Of a stretch of DNA of 64,000 nt, positions 44,605 to 53,712 are shown piece after piece (positions within the stretch are counted from its first letter, which is position 1; each line of letters opens with the position of its first letter). The position numbers and the translations under genes were made by a program. Source of the stretch: Shewanella halifaxensis HAW-EB4 (lineage in GTDB: Bacteria; Pseudomonadota; Gammaproteobacteria; Enterobacterales; Shewanellaceae); NCBI RefSeq assembly GCF_000019185.1, contig NC_010334.1, forward strand, positions 1,612,001 to 1,676,000, written 5' to 3'. The notes under the pieces were generated by a model. It ran no database searches, was not told where the DNA came from, and worked only from the letters and a program-made list of their open reading frames with translations.

Positions 44605-46182
44605 ATGAGCAACATTCATGAGCATAAGATCCTCATTTTAGATTTTGGATCGCAATACACTCAACTGATCGCCCGTCGTATTCGTGAAATCGGTGTGTAT
44701 TGTGAACTTTGGGCTTGGGATGTTTCTGAAGAGCAAATTCGTGAATTTGCTCCAAACGGCATTATCTTAGCCGGTGGCCCTGAAAGTGTTACCGCTGAGA
44801 ACTCACCACGCGCTCCAGAATATGTGTTTAACGCTGGCGTACCAGTACTCGGTATTTGTTACGGCATGCAAACCATGTCTGAGCAGCTTGGCGGTAAAGT
44901 GATCCAAGGTGTGGGTGAAGGTGAGTTTGGTTACGCTCAAGTAGAAGTACAAACTGAATCTGCACTATTTAAAGCTATCGAAGATGCGGTTAGCGAAACG
45001 GGCAAGCCACTACTTGATGTATGGATGAGCCACGGTGACAAGGTGTCTGCAATTCCTGAAGGTTTTGTTGCCGTTGCTAAAACTGAAACTTGTCCGTTTG
45101 CCGCTATGGCCAATGAAGATAAGCAGTTCTACGGCGTTCAGTTCCACCCTGAAGTGACTCACACTCGTCAAGGTAAGCGCATGCTTGAGCATTTTGCTCT
45201 AGAAATTTGTGCTTGTGCTGCAAACTGGAAACCTGCTTCAATCATCGAAGATGCGATTGAGCGCTTAAAAGCTCAGATCGGTGATGATGAAGTTATCTTA
45301 GGTCTATCTGGTGGTGTGGATTCATCCGTTGTTGCTATGCTACTACACCGCGCGATTGGCGATAAGCTAACTTGTGTGTTCGTTGATAACGGACTACTGC
45401 GTCTTAACGAAGCTGAGCAAGTCATGGAGATGTTTGGTGATCATTTTGGTCTAAACATCGTTCATGTTGATGCTGAAAACCGTTTCTTAGATGCAATGGC
45501 TGGCGAAGCTGAGCCTGAAGCAAAGCGTAAGATCATCGGCCGCGTATTTGTTGAAATCTTCGATGAAGAGTCAAAGAAATGCGTTAACGCTAAATGGCTA
45601 GCTCAAGGCACTATCTATCCAGATGTGATTGAGTCTGCAGGTAGCGCAACCGGCAAGGCACATTGCATTAAGTCTCACCATAACGTTGGCGGTTTGCCTG
45701 ATGATATGGAAATGGGTCTGGTTGAGCCATTACGTGAACTATTTAAAGATGAAGTACGTAAGATAGGTCTAGAGTTAGGCCTTCCATACAATATGCTTTA
45801 TCGTCATCCGTTCCCAGGACCAGGTCTTGGTGTACGTGTACTTGGCGAAGTAAAGAAAGAGTACTGTGACTTGCTACGTTTAGCCGATGCGATTTTTATC
45901 GAAGAGCTACATAAAGCCGACCTTTATAACAAGGTTAGCCAAGCATTTACCGTGTTCCTACCAGTACGCTCTGTTGGCGTAATGGGCGATGGTCGTAAGT
46001 ACGACTGGGTTGTATCACTACGTGCAGTTGAAACTATCGACTTTATGACAGCGCATTGGGCACACCTACCTTATGATTTCCTAGGTCGTGTATCTAACCG
46101 TATCATTAATGAAGTAAACGGTATTTCTCGTGTAGTTTACGATATTTCAGGTAAGCCACCAGCAACGATTGAATGGGAATAA
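44605..46182 (+). CDS. guaA: GMP synthase (glutamine-hydrolysing)
   Basis: 525 residues, equal to E. coli GuaA. N-terminal glutamine amidotransferase with GICYGMQTMSEQLGG nucleophile elbow (Cys about 86) and FHPEVTHT; ATP-pyrophosphatase with LSGGVDSSVVA; C-terminal dimerisation domain ending KPPATIEWE. It converts XMP to GMP. It is in an operon with guaB and is closed by a very strong terminator. Confidence 0.98.
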   Translation: MSNIHEHKILILDFGSQYTQLIARRIREIGVYCELWAWDVSEEQIREFAPNGIILAGGPESVTAENSPRAPEYVFNAGVPVLGICYGMQTMSEQLGGKVIQGVGEGEFGYAQVEVQTESALFKAIEDAVSETGKPLLDVWMSHGDKVSAIPEGFVAVAKTETCPFAAMANEDKQFYGVQFHPEVTHTRQGKRMLEHFALEICACAANWKPASIIEDAIERLKAQIGDDEVILGLSGGVDSSVVAMLLHRAIGDKLTCVFVDNGLLRLNEAEQVMEMFGDHFGLNIVHVDAENRFLDAMAGEAEPEAKRKIIGRVFVEIFDEESKKCVNAKWLAQGTIYPDVIESAGSATGKAHCIKSHHNVGGLPDDMEMGLVEPLRELFKDEVRKIGLELGLPYNMLYRHPFPGPGLGVRVLGEVKKEYCDLLRLADAIFIEELHKADLYNKVSQAFTVFLPVRSVGVMGDGRKYDWVVSLRAVETIDFMTAHWAHLPYDFLGRVSNRIINEVNGISRVVYDISGKPPATIEWE

Positions 46183-46226
46183 TGGCTCAGGCCTAACCCC
46201 CAAACGTTCAGACTCATACCGATGAG

Positions 46227-46262
46227 AAAAGCGCGCACATAGCAATATGTGCGCGCTTTTTT
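46227..46262. terminator. Strong terminator of guaBA
   Basis: 15-bp perfect stem AAAAGCGCGCACATA (46227-46241) with its complement (46246-46260), GCAA loop, flanking A and T runs. Confidence 0.9.
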
Positions 46263-46356
46263 ATACCAGCGATTTGGCCAAACAAGCCTGTGTTGAACTA
46301 AAGAAGCTGTAATTGGGGTTAATGAAAATCACCGATAGATGACTCACTCGGGATTA

Positions 46357-46622
46357 ATACCAATTGCATTAAATATTTAATCAATTCAGAAGCGCTCAAG
46401 CTTTTCAATTCAAGGCGCATGGACGACAGAATGGTTATTCCCTTGTGAGTCGATGCAAAGCAGAAGTGGAATGCTTGAGCGCTTCCCACAGGGTGGGTTT
46501 CAAAGCACTGCATGCTGCGCCGTAAACTATTGATATAGAATAACTATTAGCTTCAAGTTCCCAGCTTTCCTTCAGCGCTTTGAATTCCCACTGAATGAAC
46601 AGATACTTAATGCAATTGGTAT
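46357..46622. repeat. MITE-like element, long copy (inverted relative to the first)
   Basis: 266 bp bounded by terminal inverted repeats ATACCAATTGCATTAA with a near-matching extension of five bases. The outer 30 bp plus the left 130 bp match the copy at 35960-36123 in reverse orientation; the middle 100 bp is unique to this copy. It contains no real gene. It lies between guaA and tadA. Confidence 0.8.
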
Positions 46623-46720
46623 AAAGCTTGATATACTCCTGCGTCATGCAAATTAGCTATGCTTTTAAATAGTGTTGTTAGCAGTATTATTGGGTTTTAG
46701 ATAAAGACTAGGGGCGTAGA

Positions 46721-47242
46721 TTGTCACAAGAGCAACAGGATATTCATTTCATGAAAATGGCGATGGATATGGCGATAAAGGCGGAAGAGAAGGGCGAAGT
46801 GCCTGTTGGTGCGGTTTTAGTTAAAGATGGAGAAGTACTCAGCGCTGGATTTAACTTCAGCATTGGTTTACATGACCCTAGTGCTCATGCAGAAATGCAG
46901 TGTTTGCGCCAAGCTGGACAGATAATGCAAAACTACCGTTTACTCGACACAACCCTGTACGTGACGCTTGAGCCCTGTGCCATGTGCGCTGGTGCCATAG
47001 TGCACTCTCGGATCGGCCGTTTAGTATTCGGCGCTAAAGACGAAAAAACGGGCGCCGCGGGTACCGTTATCGATATCGTGCGCCACAGTGCTTTTAACCA
47101 TCAGGTTGAAGTTAGCTCTGGCGTGCTTGAATCTGAGTGTAGCGAGCAACTCAGCGCTTTTTTCAAGCGCCGAAGAAAAGAGATCAAAGCTGCGAAAGTC
47201 TTGGCTAAGCAGCAGGCCCTAAACGCTGACGTTAAAGATTAA
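46721..47242 (+). CDS. tadA: tRNA-specific adenosine deaminase TadA
   Basis: A 173-residue cytidine-deaminase-fold enzyme making inosine at the wobble position of tRNA-Arg(ACG). Zinc and catalytic motif HAEMQCL (His and Glu), and PCAMCAGAIVHSRI (both Cys). A TTG start at 46721 gives MSQEQQDIHFMKMAMDMAI; an ATG ten codons later is an alternative. Essential in most bacteria. Its 3' end overlaps a small minus-strand ORF by 11 nt. Confidence 0.96.
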   Translation: MSQEQQDIHFMKMAMDMAIKAEEKGEVPVGAVLVKDGEVLSAGFNFSIGLHDPSAHAEMQCLRQAGQIMQNYRLLDTTLYVTLEPCAMCAGAIVHSRIGRLVFGAKDEKTGAAGTVIDIVRHSAFNHQVEVSSGVLESECSEQLSAFFKRRRKEIKAAKVLAKQQALNADVKD

Positions 47243-47369
47243 AGAAACCGTCTTCTGATGGCTTAATAAATGCGAAGAACTGTTTCTGTCTATTAAGGAC
47301 TTTTAGGTGGCGCGTTTTTAACTGGCAACGACGGCGCGCCGCGACATTATTAATTGTTTTTTTTCTCAT
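47232..47369 (-). CDS. Small basic protein of 45 residues, unknown
   Basis: An ATG at 47369 with GAGG six bases upstream opens a 45-codon frame. The peptide is very basic in the first two thirds (MRKKTINNVAARRR, then KTRHLKVLNRQK) and ends FFAFIKPSEDGFFNL. It fills the space between tadA (convergent, 11-nt overlap) and mltF (same strand, 195 bp upstream). Such Lys/Arg-rich short proteins are often ribosome- or nucleic-acid-associated, but no family is recognised. A good RBS supports translation; conservation would be needed to confirm. Confidence 0.5.
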   Translation of the reverse strand: MRKKTINNVAARRRCQLKTRHLKVLNRQKQFFAFIKPSEDGFFNL

Positions 47370-47564
47370 ATCGACCTCACTTATGTTGACACTTAAGAGC
47401 TTTAGCAATTTACTCTATAAAAGTCTATCTGAGTGTGGCTAATCTTTGATGAATTCGTTCAAAACTAGCTAAGTAGTGTGCTGTTTGCCTGAAAAACGCT
47501 CAATTCTGCGGTTTTGTTATCGCATGAGTTTTGAGCGGGGGTGTTTGACTCAAGGCTGTCTAGC

Positions 47565-48992
47565 TCAAGGTTGTTGCGGTTGTGCAGCTTCAGTCTTTTG
47601 CTCAAGGTTTTCTGCCATTTGAATGTTTTCTTTCTTTAATTCTAATAACATATTCTGGTTATCTATCCACACTAGGGTGTCGTAGTAGCGACGAATGCTA
47701 TCGACATAATGTACCGCTTCATTGCCACGAGCATAACCGTAACGGGTTTTTTTGTAGTATTTACGCTTTTGCAGCAGTGGTAAGACTGATTTCACATCGC
47801 GCCATGCACTCGGATTTAATCCTTGAGTCTGTGCCAGTTTGCGCGCATCTTCAACATGACCAAGTCCAATATTGTAGGATGCGAGGGCAAACCACATGCG
47901 CTGGCTATCTGGAATAGACTCTGGGAGTCGCTCAAGCATGCTATTAAGGTATTTGGCGCCACCTTGAATACTCTGGTATGGATCGAGACGGTTTTTAATG
48001 CCGACTTGTTTAGCGGTGGGCAAGGTGAGCATCATCAGGCCACGCACGCCAGTGGGTGAACGTGCATTCGGATTCCAATGAGACTCTTGATAAGCCGTCG
48101 CCGCGAGCTTGCGCCAATCAATATCTCCGGCGTACTTCTCGAAGGTACTTTGGTACTTTGGTAGTTTATTGTCGATAGCACGAATAAAAGCGCGGGTATC
48201 GACATAATCAAAGCGTTTTACATGGGCAAAGTATTTCTCATTGAGATGCGCTAAGGTGCCGCTACGTTTTTCTATATGCCAAAATGCCAATAATTGGCTC
48301 ATTAACTTGTCGCTATTATTCGCAGGGAGCAGCCATACCACAGGTTGTTTCTTTTTCAGCACTAACCCTTCACGCAGTTCAGGCATAAAACGTCTGTTGA
48401 TGTCTAAACTGGTTGAATCTGCAATGGTATAAGGGATGTCTCCAGCGGCGATCATGGTGAGTAATTCTTCCGCATCTTTATCTTTTTCTTGGTTCCACAC
48501 CAAGTCTGGATTGGACTTTTGTAGATCAGTTAAGGTATCTACAAAGGAGGAGTCGGTAATGACGGTGATTTCACCGTTGAGCGAATTAATGTTCTTAGGT
48601 ACAGGGGTACCCTGACGGTAAACCAAGACTTGATCAACGCGATAAAGTGGTGGGCCAACCCTAAACTGTTCTCGTCTGGCCGGTGTATCACCAAGGCCTG
48701 CGGCAATGATATCAATTTCGCCACTTCGCATTGCTGCATACAGTTCACTAATATTGGCAAAGGCTCTCATTTTTAATTTAAGATTGAGGTATTTAGCGAA
48801 CCGCTCTGCCATTTCATAGTCGTAACCTGAGTCGCCCTGACCTGAGGTGAAATAAATCTGTGGGCCATATAGCGTACCAACAACTAACTCGGTTGGCTCA
48901 GGGATAAAGACTGGCTCTTCTTGTTCCACGACAACCTTCTGGCAGGCAGCCAGTAAGGTGATACAGCATAGAATAAGTAACAGTTTTTTCAT
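47565..48992 (-). CDS. mltF: Membrane-bound lytic murein transglycosylase F
   Basis: A 475-residue protein: signal and lipoprotein-like start MKKLLLILCCITLLAACQK, a periplasmic amino-acid-binding-like domain (about 38-265; [27 protein letters not shown]), then a Slt-type catalytic domain with the glutamate in AYQESHWNPNARSPTGVRG and ALASYNIGLGHVEDAR. It cleaves peptidoglycan to anhydromuropeptides. E. coli MltF is about 40 residues longer at its C-terminus. It is divergent from purL, the conserved arrangement. Confidence 0.94.
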   Translation of the reverse strand: MKKLLLILCCITLLAACQKVVVEQEEPVFIPEPTELVVGTLYGPQIYFTSGQGDSGYDYEMAERFAKYLNLKLKMRAFANISELYAAMRSGEIDIIAAGLGDTPARREQFRVGPPLYRVDQVLVYRQGTPVPKNINSLNGEITVITDSSFVDTLTDLQKSNPDLVWNQEKDKDAEELLTMIAAGDIPYTIADSTSLDINRRFMPELREGLVLKKKQPVVWLLPANNSDKLMSQLLAFWHIEKRSGTLAHLNEKYFAHVKRFDYVDTRAFIRAIDNKLPKYQSTFEKYAGDIDWRKLAATAYQESHWNPNARSPTGVRGLMMLTLPTAKQVGIKNRLDPYQSIQGGAKYLNSMLERLPESIPDSQRMWFALASYNIGLGHVEDARKLAQTQGLNPSAWRDVKSVLPLLQKRKYYKKTRYGYARGNEAVHYVDSIRRYYDTLVWIDNQNMLLELKKENIQMAENLEQKTEAAQPQQP

Positions 48993-49293
48993 CGATTATT
49001 TTTGTCAGCGCTTAACTTAAATTATTAAGAAAATAAAGAAATAGCCGTCGATTATAACACATTCTTGGTTGCCGTAAAAAAATGGCGTGTTTACTGTTGC
49101 TGTTAGATCCAGTATGACTCTAAATCGCTTTTTTGCATGAAATTCGCTCATCAACGAACTAATAAAATAGCCGGTCTTTTTCCTGTACAGGAAACACTGT
49201 TTTCTATAGCGACGGCTGGTGATTTGTGACAAACATTTCCCTATAATAGCGCCAGATCTGACCCTGCAATTATAATTAATAAGGTGAAAAGAC
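48993..49293. other. mltF-purL divergent promoter region
   Basis: About 300 bp without a gene. A TATAAT at 49242-49247 lies 47 bp before purL and probably belongs to its promoter; the matching -35 is weak. No PurR operator could be recognised. Confidence 0.4.
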
Positions 49294-52200
49294 GTGATGG
49301 AGATCATCCGCGGAGCCCCTGCACTTTCGGCGTTTAGAGTACAGAAGCTGATGCAAGCTTGTGAATCGGCAGCACTGCCAGTGCGCCAAATCTATGCCGA
49401 GTTTATCCATTTAGCCGATTTGAATGAGTCGCTAAATGAAAAAGAAAGTCAACAGCTTGAAAAAATCCTCACCTACGGCCCCGCTATTGAAGCGCACACG
49501 CCAGAAGGCAATCTCCACTTCGTAACACCCCGTCCCGGTACCATCTCTCCTTGGTCATCAAAAGCAACTGATATCGCCCACAATTGTGGTCTGAATAAGG
49601 TTAAGCGCCTAGAGCGTGGCATTGCCTATTATGTGGTGACTGACGAATTAACTAGTGAACAAACTAAAACATTAACTGCATTGCTACATGACCGCATGGT
49701 CGAAGTGCTCTTGCCAAGCTTTGATGCAGCAAGTGTATTGTTTGCACGTACACAGCCGGCAAAATTTAATAGCGTTGATGTATTAGGTGAAGGTCGAGTC
49801 GCGCTTGAGAAGGCTAACACTCAGTTAGGCTTGGCACTCGCCGATGATGAAATTGACTATCTCGTTGAGAACTTCAACCGTCTAGGTCGCAACCCGAACG
49901 ACATCGAGCTGATGATGTTTGCTCAGGCAAACTCAGAGCATTGTCGTCATAAGATCTTTAACGCTGATTGGACAATCGATGGCGAAGTTCAGCCAAAGTC
50001 ATTGTTCAAGATGATTAAGAATACCTTCGAGAAGACGCCTGACAACGTGTTATCAGCTTATAAAGATAACGCCGCGGTAATGACGGGCTCAACTGCTGGT
50101 CGCTTCTTCCCGAAACAAGATGGTGTTTATGGCTACCACACTGAGCCAATGCATATCTTGATGAAAGTTGAAACCCATAACCACCCAACAGCCATTAGCC
50201 CTTATCCCGGCGCTGCGACAGGCAGCGGCGGCGAAATTCGCGATGAAGGGGCAACGGGCCGCGGCTCTAAGCCAAAGGCGGGTTTAACGGGCTTTAGCGT
50301 GTCAAACCTTAAGATCCCTGGTTTTGTTCAGCCATGGGAAGCCGATTACGGCAAGCCAGATCGTATCGTAACGGCGCTTGATATTATGACCGAAGGGCCA
50401 TTAGGCGGCGCGGCATTTAATAACGAATTTGGTCGTCCGGCACTTGTGGGTTACTTCCGTACCTACGAGCAGGAAGTGAACAGCCATAATGGTGTTGAAG
50501 TACGCGGTTATCACAAGCCTATTATGCTTGCTGGTGGCTTAGGCAATATTCGCGAAGAGCATGTGCAAAAAGGTGAGATCACCGTTGGCGCTAAGCTAGT
50601 CGTGCTTGGCGGTCCTGCGATGAACATCGGTTTGGGCGGCGGCGCGGCATCATCGATGACTTCGGGTCAGTCGAGTGAAGATTTAGATTTCGCTTCTGTA
50701 CAGCGTGAAAACCCAGAGATGGAGCGTCGTTGTCAGGAAGTGATCGATCGCTGTTGGCAGATGGGTGAAGACAACCCAATCCAGTTTATCCACGACGTGG
50801 GGGCGGGTGGATTATCCAATGCCTTCCCTGAACTGGTTAATGATGGTGAGCGTGGCGGCAAGTTCGAGCTACGTAAAGTACCGTCAGATGAGCCAGGAAT
50901 GAGTCCGCTCGAGATCTGGTGTAATGAGTCACAAGAGCGTTATGTGATGTCAATTGCGCCTGAAAACATTGAGCTATTTACCCAGATTTGTCAGCGTGAG
51001 CGCGCTCCATTTGCCGTCGTCGGTGTCGCAACCGAAGAGAAAGAGTTGGTTTTAAGTGATGAGCACTTTGAAAATCACCCAATCGATCTGCCACTAGAGG
51101 TGTTATTAGGCAAAGCGCCTAAGATGAGCCGCGATGTAGTGAGTGCTAAAGCTAACTCTGCTGCCCTTGACCAGTCAGGTATTGACGTTCAACAAGCGGC
51201 GTACCGTTTACTGCGTTTGCCTACCATTGCTGAGAAGACTTTCCTGATCACCATTGGTGATAGAACGGTTACCGGCCTAGTTAACCGCGATCAGATGGTG
51301 GGTCCTTGGCAGGTACCCGTAGCCGATTGTGCGGTTACCGCATCGAGCTATGACTCATACACGGGTGAAGCCATGTCAATCGGCGAGCGCACGCCGCTTG
51401 CACTACTGGACTTTGGCGCCTCTGCACGTATGGCGGTTGCCGAGTCAATCTTGAATATCGCCGGTACCGATATCGGTTCATTCAAGCGTATCAAGTTATC
51501 TGCAAACTGGATGTCTCCAGCAGGTCACCCTGGTGAAGATGCCGGTCTGTATGAAGCAGTAAAAGCGATTGGTGAAGAGTTGTGCCCTGATTTGTCTTTA
51601 ACCATTCCAGTGGGTAAAGACTCAATGTCGATGAAAACAGCGTGGGAAGAGAACGGCGTACAGAAAACCGTGACTTCACCGATGTCGCTTGTCATTACTG
51701 CATTTGGTGTGGTGCAAGATGTGCGTAACACCGTAACACCTGAGCTTCGCAGCGATAAAGGCGACACAGACCTGTTACTGCTCGATCTGGGTTTAGGTCA
51801 AAATCGTTTAGGTGGCTCTTGTTTAGCCCAGGTTTACAGTGAGCTTGGTGATATCGCGCCAGATCTTGATAACTCAGCGACCCTAAAAGGCTTCTTCGAG
51901 GTTATTCAGCCTCTAGTGGCCGATAAGTCTGTGATTGCTTATCACGATAGAAGTGATGGCGGCCTTTACACCACGCTAGTTGAGATGGCATTTGCCGGTC
52001 ATACAGGCTTGAATATCGACTTGAGCGCATTAAGTGGCACAGACGTTGAACGTCTATTTAACGAAGAGCTTGGCGCGGTTATTCAGGTTCGCCGTGAAGA
52101 TGCTGCAGCGATCACAGCTAAGTTTGCCGCCGCTGGTGTGCCTTGTCACAAGGTAGCTGAACTGACTGACGCAGATACCATTGCTATCTTCGATGGGATG

Positions 52201-53178
52201 CGTGAAGTGTTAACCGAGACGCGTACCTCGCTACGTACCATTTGGGCTGAAACTACCTACCGCATGCAGGCGCTACGTGACAACCCTGAGTGTGCGAAAG
52301 AAGAGTTTGAGCTTAAGCAAGACACTAAGGATTTAGGTCTGACGGTTGACTTGAGTTTCGACCCAAGTGAAGATGTTGCCGCGCCATTTATCCTTAAAGG
52401 CGCTGCACCTAAGATGGCTATCCTACGTGAGCAGGGCGTTAACTCGCATATCGAAATGGCGGCGGCATTTGACCGTGCCGGTTTCGAATCTACAGACGTT
52501 CACATGAGTGACATCTTAAGCGGCCGTATTAGCCTAGAAGAATTCCAAGGCCTAGTGGCTTGTGGTGGCTTCTCTTACGGTGACGTACTAGGCGCGGGTG
52601 AAGGCTGGGCTAAGTCAATTTTGTTTAACCAGCGTGCTCGTGAGCAGTTTAGTCAGTTCTTTGAGCGTAATAATAGCTTCTCGCTAGGTGTATGTAACGG
52701 TTGTCAGATGCTGTCTAACCTTAAAGAGATCATTCCTGGTACCGAGTTGTGGCCACACTTCGTTCGTAACCGCTCAGAGCGTTTCGAGGCGCGTTTTAGT
52801 TTAGTTGAAGTGCAGAAGAGTCCGTCATTGTTCTTCCAAGGCATGGAAGGCTCACGTATGCCTATTGCCGTATCACACGGTGAAGGCCGCGCTGAGTTTG
52901 CATCAGCTGAAGCATTAGCCGCAGCAGAAGCCTCAGGCACGATTGCGCTGCGTTACGTCGATGGTAATGGTCAGATTGCGACTCAATACCCTCAAAACCC
53001 GAATGGTTCGCCTAATGCAATTACTGCATTGAGCTCAACCGACGGTCGAGTCACGATTATGATGCCGCACCCTGAGCGTGTATTTAGAACCGTTGCTAAC
53101 TCATGGCATCCTGAGTCTTGGGGTGAAGATAGCCCTTGGATGAGAATGTTCCGAAACGTGAGAAAGTCAGTCGGTTAA
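49294..53178 (+). CDS. purL: Phosphoribosylformylglycinamidine synthase
   Basis: A 1294-residue fused large-type PurL (E. coli 1295) converting FGAR to FGAM in purine synthesis. Start GTG 49294 giving MMEIIRG, or ATG 49297; RBS AAGGTG. Order: PurS-like N-terminal domain, linker, two AIR-synthase-like halves (KVETHNHPTAISPYPGAATGSGGEIRD; GHPGEDAGLYEAVKAIGEELCP; LTIPVGKDSMSMK), then a C-terminal glutamine amidotransferase with GVCNGCQMLSNL and MMPHPERVFR. Monocistronic with its own terminator. Confidence 0.98.
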   Translation: MMEIIRGAPALSAFRVQKLMQACESAALPVRQIYAEFIHLADLNESLNEKESQQLEKILTYGPAIEAHTPEGNLHFVTPRPGTISPWSSKATDIAHNCGLNKVKRLERGIAYYVVTDELTSEQTKTLTALLHDRMVEVLLPSFDAASVLFARTQPAKFNSVDVLGEGRVALEKANTQLGLALADDEIDYLVENFNRLGRNPNDIELMMFAQANSEHCRHKIFNADWTIDGEVQPKSLFKMIKNTFEKTPDNVLSAYKDNAAVMTGSTAGRFFPKQDGVYGYHTEPMHILMKVETHNHPTAISPYPGAATGSGGEIRDEGATGRGSKPKAGLTGFSVSNLKIPGFVQPWEADYGKPDRIVTALDIMTEGPLGGAAFNNEFGRPALVGYFRTYEQEVNSHNGVEVRGYHKPIMLAGGLGNIREEHVQKGEITVGAKLVVLGGPAMNIGLGGGAASSMTSGQSSEDLDFASVQRENPEMERRCQEVIDRCWQMGEDNPIQFIHDVGAGGLSNAFPELVNDGERGGKFELRKVPSDEPGMSPLEIWCNESQERYVMSIAPENIELFTQICQRERAPFAVVGVATEEKELVLSDEHFENHPIDLPLEVLLGKAPKMSRDVVSAKANSAALDQSGIDVQQAAYRLLRLPTIAEKTFLITIGDRTVTGLVNRDQMVGPWQVPVADCAVTASSYDSYTGEAMSIGERTPLALLDFGASARMAVAESILNIAGTDIGSFKRIKLSANWMSPAGHPGEDAGLYEAVKAIGEELCPDLSLTIPVGKDSMSMKTAWEENGVQKTVTSPMSLVITAFGVVQDVRNTVTPELRSDKGDTDLLLLDLGLGQNRLGGSCLAQVYSELGDIAPDLDNSATLKGFFEVIQPLVADKSVIAYHDRSDGGLYTTLVEMAFAGHTGLNIDLSALSGTDVERLFNEELGAVIQVRREDAAAITAKFAAAGVPCHKVAELTDADTIAIFDGMREVLTETRTSLRTIWAETTYRMQALRDNPECAKEEFELKQDTKDLGLTVDLSFDPSEDVAAPFILKGAAPKMAILREQGVNSHIEMAAAFDRAGFESTDVHMSDILSGRISLEEFQGLVACGGFSYGDVLGAGEGWAKSILFNQRAREQFSQFFERNNSFSLGVCNGCQMLSNLKEIIPGTELWPHFVRNRSERFEARFSLVEVQKSPSLFFQGMEGSRMPIAVSHGEGRAEFASAEALAAAEASGTIALRYVDGNGQIATQYPQNPNGSPNAITALSSTDGRVTIMMPHPERVFRTVANSWHPESWGEDSPWMRMFRNVRKSVG

Positions 53179-53213
53179 TTAACTAAAAACTTAATTACGA
53201 ACAATTCGTTTGC

Positions 53214-53248
53214 TAAAAAAAGCCCCTAATTTGTAGGGGCTTTTTTTT
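53214..53248 (+). terminator. Terminator of purL
   Basis: AGCCCCTA (53221-53228) / TAGGGGCT (53234-53241) with eight T residues, flanked by seven A on the left. Confidence 0.9.
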
Positions 53249-53427
53249 GCTTTAGGTTTACCGTCGATAAAACGATTACTAAACAATAGATTAATCTTTA
53301 TTTAGTGCTCCATGTAATACTTAATAAAGGCATTTTGACTCTGTTGTTAATAGTTTATTGAGAACATAGAGTTATTACTAATTTTAATGCGGGTGTGTCG
53401 AATATTGACTTACAGAGTCGCAGATAT

Positions 53428-53458
53428 AAAAAAAGCCCTCCTTGTTTCCAAGAAGGGC
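53428..53458 (-). terminator. Terminator of the minus-strand small unit
   Basis: Ten-base-pair stem on the minus strand, GCCCTTCTTG / CAAGGAGGGC, with a GAAA tetraloop and seven T residues. It lies 52 nt after the stop of the 25-codon ORF. Confidence 0.85.
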
Positions 53459-53509
53459 CGCTTTGCGCTAACAAAACTTCAAGATAAATCTTGCATTACA
53501 AACTGCTGT

Positions 53510-53587
53510 TTACAGCTCTCTAGAAGTATAAAGTTCAACAAAAACACGCTGATAGCTAACAACTAGACGCTCGAATAATTTTGTCAT
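53510..53587 (-). CDS. 25-codon small ORF with strong RBS, unknown
   Basis: ATG at 53587 with GGAG eight bases upstream; the peptide is MTKLFERLVVSYQ followed by RVFVELYTSREL. It is amphipathic, with no Cys or signal. It lies in a complete unit: promoter (53684-53712), structured leader (53621-53669), this ORF, and a GAAA-tetraloop terminator. The RNA would be about 250 nt, so the locus may be a small-protein gene, a regulatory RNA, or a dual-function RNA. The peptide's LFERLVxxY start slightly recalls short DUF1127-type proteins, but it lacks their C-terminal half. No family is assigned. Confidence 0.55.
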   Translation of the reverse strand: MTKLFERLVVSYQRVFVELYTSREL

Positions 53588-53620
53588 AATGGTATCTCCA
53601 CATAGATTGATGATTTAAGC

Positions 53621-53669
53621 GGAGTTAGTCTCTGCCGGGCTACGTCACCGGATTTAGAAGACTGTCTCC
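53621..53669 (-). promoter_or_regulatory. Nested stem-loop leader of the small unit
   Basis: Three nested stems: GGAG (53621-53624) with CTCC (53666-53669); GTCT (53628-53631) with AGAC (53659-53662); CCGG (53635-53638) with CCGG (53648-53651). It sits between the promoter and the RBS. It may be a cis-acting element or part of an sRNA fold. Confidence 0.5.
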
Positions 53670-53683
53670 TTAACTTGGTGCAC

Positions 53684-53712
53684 ATTTTAGGCGAGTGTTA
53701 GTTTTTCATCAA
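53684..53712 (-). promoter_or_regulatory. Sigma70 promoter of the small unit
   Basis: TTGATG (53712-53707), exactly 17 bp, TAAAAT (53689-53684) on the minus strand; predicted start near 53677. Confidence 0.6.

Noticed and set aside
49017..49307. 96-codon minus-strand ORF between mltF and purL
   Set aside because: It covers the divergent promoter region and the purL start, with no recognisable domain and no supporting RBS.
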